Source: Pseudomonas sp. F(2018)
Lineage (GTDB): Bacteria; Pseudomonadota; Gammaproteobacteria; Pseudomonadales; Pseudomonadaceae
Direction: 5' to 3'
Length of the DNA: 64,000 nt
Assembly (NCBI RefSeq): GCF_005508865.1
Contig: NZ_SCOM01000005.1
Coordinates: 310,001 to 374,000 of the forward strand
The notes below the pieces were generated by a model that did no database searches, was not told the origin of the DNA, and saw only the letters and a list, made by a program, of their open reading frames with translations. Both the position numbers and the translations under genes were made by a program. This document shows, one piece after another, positions 51,158 to 59,211 of the stretch; the stretch's first letter is position 1; every line of letters starts with the position of its first letter.

Positions 51158-51832
51158 ATGCAGCCCTTCGCCATCGCCCCGTCGATCCTGTCCGCCGATT
51201 TCGCCCGCCTGGGTGAGGAGGTCGACAAGGTGCTCGCCGCCGGCGCCGACATCGTCCACTTCGACGTGATGGACAACCACTACGTGCCCAACCTGACCAT
51301 CGGCCCGATGGTCTGCTCGGCGCTGCGCAAGTACGGCATCACCGCACCGATCGACGCGCACCTGATGGTGTCGCCGGTCGACCGCATCATCGGCGACTTC
51401 ATCGACGCCGGCGCCACCTACGTGACCTTCCACCCGGAAGCCACCCAGCACATCGACCGCTCGCTGCAGCTGATCCGCGACGGCGGCGCCAAGTCTGGCC
51501 TGGTGTTCAACCCGGCTACCTCGCTGGACTGCCTGAAGTACGTGATGGACAAGGTCGACATGATCCTGCTGATGAGCGTCAACCCCGGCTTCGGCGGGCA
51601 AAAGTTCATCCCCGCCACCCTCGACAAGCTGCGCGAGGCCCGCGCCCTGATCGACGCTTCTGGCTACGACATCCGTCTGGAGATCGACGGCGGGGTCAAC
51701 GTGAAGAACATCCGCGAGATCGCCGAGGCGGGCGCCGACACCTTCGTCGCCGGCTCGGCCATCTTCAACCAGCCCGACTACAAGGCGGTGATCGACGCCA
51801 TGCGTGCCGAACTGGCCCAGGTGCGCGCGTGA
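51158..51832 (+). CDS. rpe: ribulose-phosphate 3-epimerase
   Basis: 224 residues, a TIM barrel. IAPSILSADFARLGEE, HFDVMDNHYVPN, DAHLMV, MSVNPGFGGQKF and EIDGGVN are the standard metal and phosphate motifs. It interconverts ribulose- and xylulose-5-phosphate. The ATG at 51158 with TGAGGT six bases upstream is preferred to one at 51143. Its TGA overlaps the GTG of gph (GTGA). Confidence 0.97.
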   Translation: MQPFAIAPSILSADFARLGEEVDKVLAAGADIVHFDVMDNHYVPNLTIGPMVCSALRKYGITAPIDAHLMVSPVDRIIGDFIDAGATYVTFHPEATQHIDRSLQLIRDGGAKSGLVFNPATSLDCLKYVMDKVDMILLMSVNPGFGGQKFIPATLDKLREARALIDASGYDIRLEIDGGVNVKNIREIAEAGADTFVAGSAIFNQPDYKAVIDAMRAELAQVRA

Positions 51833-52644
51833 TCCACGAGTTGTTCGAAGGGAACCTGCCGCGCCTGGTGATGTTCGATCTGGACGGCACCCTGGTGGAT
51901 TCGGTGCCCGACCTGGCTGCCGCCATCGACCGCATGCTGGTGCAGCTCGGTCGCCCTGCGGCCGGCGTCGAGCGGGTGCGCGACTGGGTCGGCAACGGTG
52001 CCCGCGTGCTGGTGCGCCGCGCCCTGGCCGGTGCCATCGAGCACACCGAGATCAGCGACGCCGACACCGAGCAGGCCCTGGAGCTGTTCAACGAGGCCTA
52101 CTCCGGCAGCCATGCGCTGAGCACCGTCTACCCGGGCGTCACCTCTACCCTCAAGTGGCTGAAGAAGCAGGGCGTGGAGCTGGCGCTGATCACCAACAAG
52201 CCGGAGCGCTTCGTTGCCCCGCTGCTGGACGAGATGAAGCTGGGCCGCTACTTCCGCTGGATCATCGGTGGCGACACCCTGCCGCAGCAGAAGCCCGACC
52301 CGGCGGCGCTGCTGTTCGTCATGCGCCTGGCCAACGTCGAGCCCGAGCGCGCCCTGTTCATCGGCGACTCGCGCAACGACGTGCTGGCCGCCCGCGCCGC
52401 CAGCGTGCCCTGCGTGGCCCTGAGCTACGGCTACAACCACGGCCGGCCGATCGCCGAGGAGAACCCGGCTCGGGTGCTCGACGATCTGCGCCAGCTGCTG
52501 CCCGGTTGCGCGGCCGATGACGCTGCGCTAATGTCGCCGGACTCTTCCGATTACCCGCCTCATCGAGACAGCATCGTGGTAGTTGCCAGCAAACAATGGA
52601 TGAAAGTCATCAAGGCCCTGGCCCGTTGGCGCTGGCGCGCCTGA
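51829..52644 (+). CDS. gph: phosphoglycolate phosphatase Gph (GTG start)
   Basis: 271 residues, HAD superfamily. VMFDLDGTLVDSVPDLA holds the nucleophile Asp, LITNKPE motif II, KPDPAALLF motif III and FIGDSRNDVLAARAA motif IV. It hydrolyses 2-phosphoglycolate produced by DNA repair. It begins with GTG overlapping rpe. The last 14 codons (MKVIKALARWRWRA) extend beyond the usual HAD fold and look like a Trp-rich leader peptide that precedes trpE. Confidence 0.95.
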   Translation: MIHELFEGNLPRLVMFDLDGTLVDSVPDLAAAIDRMLVQLGRPAAGVERVRDWVGNGARVLVRRALAGAIEHTEISDADTEQALELFNEAYSGSHALSTVYPGVTSTLKWLKKQGVELALITNKPERFVAPLLDEMKLGRYFRWIIGGDTLPQQKPDPAALLFVMRLANVEPERALFIGDSRNDVLAARAASVPCVALSYGYNHGRPIAEENPARVLDDLRQLLPGCAADDAALMSPDSSDYPPHRDSIVVVASKQWMKVIKALARWRWRA

Positions 52645-52680
52645 TTTTCTCCTGGCCGGCTGGTTCCGGCGCGTTTGCCC
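52600..52680 (+). promoter_or_regulatory. candidate trp leader: MKVIKALARWRWRA and alternative hairpins before trpE
   Basis: An in-frame ATG at 52600 in the gph tail could start a 14-residue peptide with two near-tandem Trp codons (W-R-W), ending at the gph stop. Downstream, CGCGCC (52636-52641) can pair with GGCGCG (52668-52673), or GCCGG (52655-52659) with CCGGC (52666-52670); these two foldings exclude each other, as in an attenuator. The final stem lacks a strong T run, so the terminator part is weak. Confidence 0.45.
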
Positions 52681-52717
52681 AACATCCGTTTCACCTCCTC
52701 ATACCACGAGGCAGAGC

Positions 52718-54196
52718 ATGACCCGCGAAGAATTCCTGCGTTTGGCCGCCGACGGCTACAACCGCATTCCGCTTGCATTCGAAACCCTGGCCGACTTCGA
52801 CACCCCGCTGTCGATCTACCTCAAGCTGGCCGACACTCCCAACTCCTACCTGCTGGAATCCGTGCAGGGCGGCGAGAAGTGGGGCCGCTACTCGATCATC
52901 GGCCTGCCGGCGCGTACTGTGCTGCGCGTGCATGGTCACCAGATCAGCGTGCGTGTCGACGGCGTCGAGGTGGAGAGCCTGGAAAGCGAAGACCCGCTGG
53001 CCTTCGTCGAGCAGTTCAAGGCGCGCTACAAGGTGCCGACCATTGCCGGTCTGCCGCGCTTCAACGGCGGCCTGGTCGGCTACTTCGGCTACGACAGCGT
53101 GCGCTACGTCGAGAAGAAGCTGGCGCAGTGCCCGAACCCCGATCCGCTGGGCACTCCGGACATCCTGTTGATGGTCTCTGACGCCGTGGTGGTGTTCGAC
53201 AACCTGGCCGGCAAGATGCACGCCATCGTCCTCGCCGACCCGGCCCAGGCCGACGCCTACGAACAAGGCCAGGCCCAGCTACGTGAGCTGCTCAACAAGC
53301 TGCGCAGGCCTATCACCCCGCGCCTGGGTGTGGACCTGAGCAAGCCGGCCGGCAAGGAACCGGACTTCGTCTCCAGCTTCAAGCGTGACGACTACGAGGC
53401 CGCGGTCGGCGCGATCAAGGAATACATCCTCGCCGGCGACTGCATGCAGGTGGTGATTTCCCAGCGCATGTCGATCCCGTTCCAGGCCGCACCGATCGAC
53501 CTGTACCGCGCGCTGCGCTGCATCAACCCGACGCCCTACATGTACTTCTTCAACTTCGGCGACTTCCACGTGGTGGGCAGCTCGCCGGAGGTGCTGGTGC
53601 GGGTCGAGGACAACCTGGTCACCGTACGGCCGATCGCCGGCACCCGTCCGCGCGGCGCCACCGAGGAAGCCGACATCGAGCTGGAGAAGGACCTGCTGTC
53701 CGACGCCAAGGAGATCGCCGAGCACCTGATGCTGATTGACCTCGGCCGCAACGACGTCGGCCGCGTCTCCAGCACCGGCACGGTGAAGGTCACCGAGCAG
53801 ATGGTCATCGAGCGCTATTCCAACGTGATGCACATCGTCTCCAACGTCACCGGCCATCTGAAGGAAGGCCTGAGCGCGATGGACGCCCTGCGCGCCATCC
53901 TGCCGGCCGGCACCCTGTCCGGTGCGCCGAAGGTGCGGGCGATGGAGATCATCGACGAGCTGGAGCCGGTCAAGCGTGGGGTCTACGGCGGCGCCGTGGG
54001 TTATCTCGCCTGGAACGGCAACATGGACACCGCCATCGCCATCCGTACCGCGGTGATCAAGGACGGTGAGCTGCACGTGCAGGCCGGCGCCGGCATCGTC
54101 GCCGACTCGCAGCCGTCCCTGGAGTGGGAAGAAACCCTGAACAAGCGCCGCGCCATGTTCCGCGCGGTCAGCCTCGCCGAACAGTCCGTAGAGTAA
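52718..54196 (+). CDS. trpE: anthranilate synthase component I
   Basis: 492 residues. LLESVQGGEKWGRYSIIG at the N-terminus carries the tryptophan feedback site (LLES), and the chorismate-binding domain has GTRPRGATEEAD, LIDLGRNDVGRV, TLSGAPKVRAMEII and GAGIVADS. With TrpG it makes anthranilate from chorismate. CGAGG lies seven bases before the ATG. The gap to trpG is only 11 bp, whereas in PAO1 a large pyocin cluster separates them. Confidence 0.98.
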   Translation: MTREEFLRLAADGYNRIPLAFETLADFDTPLSIYLKLADTPNSYLLESVQGGEKWGRYSIIGLPARTVLRVHGHQISVRVDGVEVESLESEDPLAFVEQFKARYKVPTIAGLPRFNGGLVGYFGYDSVRYVEKKLAQCPNPDPLGTPDILLMVSDAVVVFDNLAGKMHAIVLADPAQADAYEQGQAQLRELLNKLRRPITPRLGVDLSKPAGKEPDFVSSFKRDDYEAAVGAIKEYILAGDCMQVVISQRMSIPFQAAPIDLYRALRCINPTPYMYFFNFGDFHVVGSSPEVLVRVEDNLVTVRPIAGTRPRGATEEADIELEKDLLSDAKEIAEHLMLIDLGRNDVGRVSSTGTVKVTEQMVIERYSNVMHIVSNVTGHLKEGLSAMDALRAILPAGTLSGAPKVRAMEIIDELEPVKRGVYGGAVGYLAWNGNMDTAIAIRTAVIKDGELHVQAGAGIVADSQPSLEWEETLNKRRAMFRAVSLAEQSVE

Positions 54197-54207
54197 GGGG
54201 CCCAACC

Positions 54208-54801
54208 ATGCTGCTGATGATCGACAACTACGACTCCTTTACCTACAACGTGGTGCAGTACCTGGGCGAGCTGGGTGCCGATGTCCACGTGATCCGCAAC
54301 GACGAGCTGAGCATTGCCGAGATCGAGGCACTGAAGCCCGAGCGCATCGTGGTCTCGCCCGGCCCGTGCACGCCGACCGAGGCTGGCGTGTCGCTGGAAG
54401 TGATCAAGCACTTCGCCGGCAAGCTGCCGATCCTCGGCGTGTGCCTGGGCCACCAGAGCATCGGCCAGGCCTTCGGCGGCGACGTGGTGCGTGCGCGCCA
54501 GGTGATGCACGGCAAGACCAGCCCGGTGTTCCACGAAGACAAGGGCGCCTTCGCCGGCCTCAACATGCCGCTCACCGTGACCCGCTACCATTCCCTGGTG
54601 GTCAAGCTGGAAACCCTGCCGGAGTGCCTGGAAGTCACCGCCTGGACCCAGCATGCGGACGGCTCGGTGGACGAGATCATGGGCCTGCGCCACAAGACCC
54701 TGAACATCGAGGGCGTGCAGTTCCACCCGGAATCCATCCTTACCGAGCAGGGTCACGAACTGTTCGCCAACTTCCTCAAACAACAAGGTGGAGTGCGCTG
54801 A
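54208..54801 (+). CDS. trpG: anthranilate synthase glutamine amidotransferase component
   Basis: 197 residues, class I glutamine amidotransferase: IDNYDSFTYN at the start, catalytic GVCLGHQ with Cys79, and the His/Glu pair in VQFHPESIL. It supplies ammonia to TrpE. AAGGGG lies before the ATG. Its stop shares a base with the trpD start (TGATG). It is directly joined to trpE, so all four trp genes here can be one transcript. A duplicate role in folate synthesis (PabA) cannot be excluded. Confidence 0.97.
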   Translation: MLLMIDNYDSFTYNVVQYLGELGADVHVIRNDELSIAEIEALKPERIVVSPGPCTPTEAGVSLEVIKHFAGKLPILGVCLGHQSIGQAFGGDVVRARQVMHGKTSPVFHEDKGAFAGLNMPLTVTRYHSLVVKLETLPECLEVTAWTQHADGSVDEIMGLRHKTLNIEGVQFHPESILTEQGHELFANFLKQQGGVR

Positions 54802-55847
54802 TGGATATCAAGGAAGCCCTCAACCGGGTGGTCAACCAGCTGGACCTGTCCACCGCCGAGATGCAGGACGTGATGCGCCTGATCATGACCGGCCAGTGCA
54901 CCGACGCGCAGATCGGCGCCTTCCTCATGGGCATGCGCATGAAGAGCGAGACCATCGACGAGATCGTCGGGGCCGCCACCGTCATGCGCGAGCTGGCCGC
55001 GCCGGTGCAGATCAACGCCGAGCGCCTGGTCGACACCTGCGGCACCGGTGGCGACGGCATGAACGTGTTCAACGTCTCCACCGCCGCCGCCTTCGTGGTT
55101 GCCGCAGCCGGCGGCCGCGTGGCCAAGCACGGCAACCGTGCCGTGTCCGGCAAGAGCGGCAGCGCCGACCTGCTGGAAGCCGCCGGCGTGTACCTGAACC
55201 TCAAGCCCGAGCAGGTGGCGCGCTGTGTTGAGTCCGTGGGAGTCGGCTTCATGTTCGCCCCGGCCCATCACGGCGCCATGAAGCACGCCATCGGCCCGCG
55301 TCGCGAGCTGGGCCTGCGCACCATCTTCAACATGCTCGGCCCGATGACCAATCCGGCCGGGGTCAAGCACCAGGTGATCGGCGTGTTCAGCCAGGCCCTG
55401 TGCCGGCCCATGGCCGAAGTGCTGCAGCGCCTGGGCAGCAAGCATGTGCTGGTGGTGCACGCGCAGGATGGCCTGGACGAGATCAGCCTGGCCGCGCCGA
55501 CCCATGTCGCCGAACTGAAGGACGGCGTGGTCAGCGAGTACCGCATCCAGCCCGAGGACTTCGGGATCAAGAGCCAGACCCTGATGGGCCTGACCGTGGA
55601 AGACGCCCAGGGCTCGCTGGCGCTGATCCGCGACGCCCTCGGCCGGCGCAAGACCGAACATGGCCAGAAGGCCGCCGACATGATCGTGCTGAATGCCGGT
55701 GCCGCGCTCTACGCTGCCGATCTGGCGACTAGTCTGAAGGAAGGCGTACAGCTGGCGCAGGACGCCCTGCACACCGGCCTGGCCTGGGAGAAGCTGGACG
55801 AGCTGGTGTCCTTTACCGCGGTATTTCGTGTGGAGAACGAAGGGTGA
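54801..55847 (+). CDS. trpD: anthranilate phosphoribosyltransferase
   Basis: 348 residues. DTCGTGGDGMNVFNVSTAAA is the PRPP-binding motif, KHGNRAVSGKSGSADLLEA and GPMTNPAG are the other signatures. It attaches phosphoribose to anthranilate. It overlaps trpG by one base and trpC by 4 bp (GTGA), showing tight coupling. Confidence 0.97.
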   Translation: MDIKEALNRVVNQLDLSTAEMQDVMRLIMTGQCTDAQIGAFLMGMRMKSETIDEIVGAATVMRELAAPVQINAERLVDTCGTGGDGMNVFNVSTAAAFVVAAAGGRVAKHGNRAVSGKSGSADLLEAAGVYLNLKPEQVARCVESVGVGFMFAPAHHGAMKHAIGPRRELGLRTIFNMLGPMTNPAGVKHQVIGVFSQALCRPMAEVLQRLGSKHVLVVHAQDGLDEISLAAPTHVAELKDGVVSEYRIQPEDFGIKSQTLMGLTVEDAQGSLALIRDALGRRKTEHGQKAADMIVLNAGAALYAADLATSLKEGVQLAQDALHTGLAWEKLDELVSFTAVFRVENEG

Positions 55848-56677
55848 GCATTCCAACCGTGCTGGAGAAGATCCTCGCCCGCAAGGCCGAGGAAGTGGCC
55901 GAGCGCCGCGCCCGCGTCAGCTTCGCCGAGGTCGAGGCGCAGGCGCGTGGCGCCGACCCGGTGCGCGGCTTCGCCCGCGCCCTGCAGGAGCGGGTGGCGC
56001 AGAAGCAGGCCGCGGTGATCGCCGAAGTGAAGAAGGCTTCGCCGAGCAAGGGCGTGCTGCGCGAGAACTTCGTCCCGGCCGAGATCGCCAAGAGCTACGA
56101 GGCCGGCGGCGCGGCCTGCCTGTCGGTACTCACCGACATCGACTTCTTCCAGGGTGCCGACGAGTACCTGCAGCAGGCCCGCGCCGCCTGCTCGCTGCCG
56201 GTGATCCGCAAGGACTTCATGATCGACCCGTACCAGATCGTCGAGGCGCGTGCCCTGGGCGCCGACTGCGTGCTGCTGATCGTCTCGGCGCTGGATGACG
56301 TGCGCATGGCCGAGCTGGCCTCCACCGCCAAGGACGTCGGCCTCGACGTACTGGTTGAAGTGCACGACGGTGACGAGCTGGAGCGTGCGCTGAACACCCT
56401 GGACACGCCGCTGGTGGGTATCAACAACCGCAACCTGCACAGCTTCGAAGTCAGCCTAGAGACCACCCTCGACCTGCTGCCGCGCATTCCGCGCGATCGC
56501 CTGGTGATCACCGAGAGCGGCATCCTCACCCGCGCCGACGTGGAGCTGATGGAGATCAACGAGGTGTACTCGTTCCTGGTCGGCGAGGCCTTTATGCGCG
56601 CCGAGGAGCCGGGCACCGAGCTCAAACGCCTGTTCTTCGCCGGTAGCCGCGTGGTGCCGGGCGTCGACCCGGACTGA
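55844..56677 (+). CDS. trpC: indole-3-glycerol-phosphate synthase (GTG start)
   Basis: 277 residues, TIM barrel: IAEVKKASPSKGVLRENF, SVLTDIDFFQGADEYL, VIRKDFMIDPYQI and VGINNRNLHSFEV are the catalytic and phosphate motifs. It closes the indole ring. It is the last gene of the trpEGDC run, followed by a strong terminator 13 bp after the stop. The GTG start lies in the trpD stop. Confidence 0.97.
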   Translation: MSIPTVLEKILARKAEEVAERRARVSFAEVEAQARGADPVRGFARALQERVAQKQAAVIAEVKKASPSKGVLRENFVPAEIAKSYEAGGAACLSVLTDIDFFQGADEYLQQARAACSLPVIRKDFMIDPYQIVEARALGADCVLLIVSALDDVRMAELASTAKDVGLDVLVEVHDGDELERALNTLDTPLVGINNRNLHSFEVSLETTLDLLPRIPRDRLVITESGILTRADVELMEINEVYSFLVGEAFMRAEEPGTELKRLFFAGSRVVPGVDPD

Positions 56678-56689
56678 TCTGGCCTGCAT

Positions 56690-56718
56690 AAAAAAGCCCG
56701 CCGATTGGCGGGCTTTTT
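56690..56718. terminator. bidirectional terminator after trpC
   Basis: A 7-bp stem GCCCGCC/GGCGGGC with loop GATT (56696-56713) is flanked by AAAAAA and TTTTT. It ends trpC on the plus strand and may also end vfr transcripts that pass the repeat on the minus strand. Confidence 0.9.
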
Positions 56719-56730
56719 CATTTGTCGAGA

Positions 56731-56838
56731 CTGGCGAGCTAGAGCGAGGCTAGGAGCAAGCTGCTGAGGGAGCGGAGTTTACATGCAGTAAATGAGCATC
56801 CCGAAGCAGCTTGCGACAACGACTCGCCGACGCGCAGC
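56731..56838. repeat. intergenic hairpin repeat, copy B
   Basis: 108-bp element related to copy A (22834-22954). Shared ends are CTGGCGAGCTAGAGCG (56731-56746) and CGACGCGCAGC (56828-56838). Perfect 10-bp arms GCAAGCTGCT (56756-56765) and AGCAGCTTGC (56805-56814) differ in sequence from the arms of copy A but are still complementary. The tip is TTTAC-ATGCA-GTAAA. It lies between the convergent trpC and vfr genes, ending 8 bp before the vfr stop. Confidence 0.8.
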
Positions 56839-56845
56839 AGCCCGA

Positions 56846-57490
56846 TCAGCGGGTGCCGAACACCACCATGGTCTTGCCTTTCACATGCACCAGGCCCTGT
56901 TCCTCCAGGGACTTGAGCACGCGGCCGACCATCTCGCGGGAGCAGCCGACGATGCGGCCGATTTCCTGACGGGTGATCTTGATCTGCATGCCGTCCGGAT
57001 GCGTCATGGCGTCCGGCTGCTTGCACAGGTCGAGCAGGGTGCGGGCCACGCGGCCGGTGACATCGAGGAAGGCCAGGTCGCCTACCTTGCGCGTGGTGTT
57101 GCGCAGGCGGTCGGCCATCTGGCTGCCCAGGGCGTAGAGAATCTCCGGGTCCTGTTGGGTCAGCTCGCGGAACTTGGCGTAGCTCAGCTCCGCCACCTCG
57201 CACTCGGTCTTGGCGCGGACCCAGGCGCTGCGTTCTTTCTCGGTGCCTTCCTTCTCGAACAGCCCCATCTCGCCGAAGAAGTCGCCGGGGTTGAGGTAGG
57301 CGATGATCATCTCGCGGCCGTCGTCATCCTCGATGAGAATGGTGACCGAACCTTTGATGATGAAGAACAGGGTTTCGCAACGATCCCCCGCATAGATGAT
57401 GGTGCTCTTTGCCGTATAGCGACGGCGGTGACAGTGCGCGAGCAGCTTGTCGATGTTCTTGATCTTTGGTGTAAGGGTAATAGCTACCAT
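56846..57490 (-). CDS. vfr: cAMP-binding global regulator Vfr (CRP family)
   Basis: 214 residues, the length of P. aeruginosa Vfr. The cyclic-nucleotide domain (about 20-125) has NPGDFFGEMGLFE and VRAKTECEVAELSY, with the cAMP-phosphate-binding Arg in the region ERSAWVRA. The winged helix-turn-helix is at about 165-205 (ITRQEIGRIVGCSREMVGRVLKSLE), whose recognition helix matches CRP. It controls virulence, quorum sensing and catabolism in P. aeruginosa. The start at 57490 gives the standard N-terminus. It is divergent from the osmC-like gene. Confidence 0.96.
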   Translation of the reverse strand: MVAITLTPKIKNIDKLLAHCHRRRYTAKSTIIYAGDRCETLFFIIKGSVTILIEDDDGREMIIAYLNPGDFFGEMGLFEKEGTEKERSAWVRAKTECEVAELSYAKFRELTQQDPEILYALGSQMADRLRNTTRKVGDLAFLDVTGRVARTLLDLCKQPDAMTHPDGMQIKITRQEIGRIVGCSREMVGRVLKSLEEQGLVHVKGKTMVVFGTR

Positions 57491-57543
57491 GCCCGAGTCC
57501 CGAAATTTGAGTAAGCCTTTGTCCAGCAGGCGAATTTCTTATT

Positions 57544-57572
57544 AGTTATCCGAACAAGTGTGCCAGTTATCC
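57544..57572. promoter_or_regulatory. 8-bp direct repeat, two helical turns apart, between vfr and osmC-like gene
   Basis: AGTTATCC occurs at 57544-57551 and again at 57565-57572, exactly 21 bp apart start to start, in the AT-rich part of the gap 54-82 bp upstream of vfr. The phasing suggests binding of one protein on one face of the helix. Neither copy resembles the CRP/Vfr consensus. Confidence 0.35.
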
Positions 57573-57724
57573 GTCGCCAGCTTAACAGACACGCAGGGGC
57601 CAGCAACGCGAATTTGCGACGCAGTCATCACTGGTAATGGCCCATTGCCCGTAAATGCGACGGCCGGGTGAAATAAGACGCTGTGATAAGCTACGCGCCT
57701 TTTTCGGGCAGTGGAGTCCAGGCG

Positions 57725-58150
57725 ATGAAAGCGCGCATTCAATGGGCCGGCGAGGCCATGTTCCTCGGCGAATCCGGCAGCGGCCATGTAGTGGTGATGG
57801 ACGGCCCGCCCGAGGCCGGCGGTCGCAACCTCGGTGTGCGTCCCATGGAGATGGTGCTGATCGGCCTGGGCGGCTGCAGCAACTTCGACGTGGTCAGCAT
57901 CCTGAAGAAGGCGCGCCAGCCGGTGGAGAGCTGCGAGGCCTTCCTCGAGGCCGAACGCGCGGGCGAGGATCCCAAGGTGTTCACCAAGATCCACCTGCAC
58001 TTCGTGGTCAAGGGCCGCGGCCTGAAGGAGTCGCAGGTCAAGCGTGCGGTGGAGCTATCGGCGGAGAAGTACTGCTCGGCCTCGATCATGCTCGGCCGCG
58101 CCGGCGTGGAAATCACCCACGACTACGAGATAGTCGAGCTCGGCGCCTGA
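57725..58150 (+). CDS. OsmC-family protein
   Basis: 141 residues. The two reactive cysteines of OsmC/Ohr proteins are present in GLGGCSNFDVVSIL and AEKYCSASIMLG. The short form with Cys in this spacing resembles the YhfA subgroup more than Ohr. OsmC proteins reduce organic hydroperoxides with lipoylated or thiol partners, but YhfA activity is unclear. GGAG lies eight bases before the ATG. It is divergent from vfr, as PA0653 is. Confidence 0.88.
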   Translation: MKARIQWAGEAMFLGESGSGHVVVMDGPPEAGGRNLGVRPMEMVLIGLGGCSNFDVVSILKKARQPVESCEAFLEAERAGEDPKVFTKIHLHFVVKGRGLKESQVKRAVELSAEKYCSASIMLGRAGVEITHDYEIVELGA

Positions 58151-58362
58151 CGGTCATCCGGCCATCATAAAGCGGGCGCAGACTCTGGCCGCCACGGCCG
58201 TCGATCTGCATAATGCGCGGCCCTTTTCGGGGCCTGCGCCCCAACCAAAACCAATCGCCATCGCGAAGAGGTGTTAACCGTCCTACGCAGCTGAGCCATT
58301 CGCAGCTGACGGGCATGCTCGATCACGCGGCAGAGCCGCACCAACCAAGAGAATCTCCAACG
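58151..58362 (+). promoter_or_regulatory. structured 212-nt leader region upstream of speD
   Basis: No gene is visible. The region holds GGGGC-CTGC-GCCCC (about 58230-58245), two CAGCTG hexamers that can pair across AGCCATTCG (about 58299-58320), and CGGC-AGA-GCCG near 58329. CATAAT near 58211 could be a -10 but has no fitting -35. A long leader before a polyamine enzyme could host translational control; no known riboswitch is recognised. Confidence 0.35.
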
Positions 58363-59157
58363 GTGAAAAGCAAACTCAAGCTCCACGGGTTCAACAACCT
58401 GACGAAGACCTTGAGCTTCAACATCTATGACATCTGCTACGCGGAAACGCCGGAAGACCAGCAGGCTTACGTCCAGTACATCAACACCGAGTACGACGCC
58501 GAGCGGCTGACGCAGATCCTCACCGATGTTGTCGACATCATCGGCGCCAATATCCTGAACATCGCCCGTCAGGACTACGACCCGCAAGGCGCCAGCGTGA
58601 CCATCCTGATCTCCGAGCAACCGGTGGAACCCACCGCCAGCCAGATCGAGGAATCCCCGGGGCCGCTGCCGGATACCATCCTGGCGCACCTGGACAAGAG
58701 TCACATCACCGTGCACACCTACCCGGAGATCCATCCGGTCGAGGGCATCGCGACCTTCCGAGTGGACATCGACGTGTCGACCTGCGGCGTGATCTCGCCG
58801 CTGAAGGCGCTCAACTACCTGATCCACCAGTTCGACTCGGACATCGTCACCGTCGACTACCGCGTGCGCGGCTTCACCCGCGACGTGGAAGGCAAGAAGC
58901 ACTTCATCGACCACGAGATCAACTCGATCCAGAACTACCTCTCCGAGGATACCCAGGACGCGTACCAGATGACGGACGTGAACGTGTACCAGGAGAACCT
59001 GTTCCACACCAAGATGCTGCTCAAGAACTTCGAGCTGGACAACTACCTGTTCGGCGACGCCACCCGCAACCTGACCGCCGAGCAGCGCCAGCAGGTGGAA
59101 GAGCGGGTGCGTCACGAGATGCTGGAGATCTTCTACGCGCGCAATATGCCGCGCTGA
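58363..59157 (+). CDS. speD: S-adenosylmethionine decarboxylase proenzyme (GTG start)
   Basis: 264 residues from GTG at 58363, the same length as E. coli SpeD. The self-cleavage site is KSHITVHTYPE; Ser113 becomes the pyruvoyl group of the mature alpha chain. Other family motifs are NIYDICY and IDVSTCGVISPLKALNYL. It makes decarboxylated SAM for spermidine synthesis. No speE is next to it. A strong terminator follows 13 bp after its stop. Confidence 0.96.
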   Translation: MKSKLKLHGFNNLTKTLSFNIYDICYAETPEDQQAYVQYINTEYDAERLTQILTDVVDIIGANILNIARQDYDPQGASVTILISEQPVEPTASQIEESPGPLPDTILAHLDKSHITVHTYPEIHPVEGIATFRVDIDVSTCGVISPLKALNYLIHQFDSDIVTVDYRVRGFTRDVEGKKHFIDHEINSIQNYLSEDTQDAYQMTDVNVYQENLFHTKMLLKNFELDNYLFGDATRNLTAEQRQQVEERVRHEMLEIFYARNMPR

Positions 59158-59170
59158 TTCTCCCGCAACG

Positions 59171-59198
59171 AAAAAGGGCGCCGATCGGCGCCCTTTTT
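59171..59198. terminator. bidirectional terminator between speD and coq7
   Basis: The palindrome GGGCGCCGATCGGCGCCC (59176-59193) is flanked by AAAAA and TTTTT and lies between the convergent stops of speD and coq7, so it can end both transcripts. Confidence 0.9.
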
Positions 59199-59211
59199 CA
59201 TGTCTACCGCT

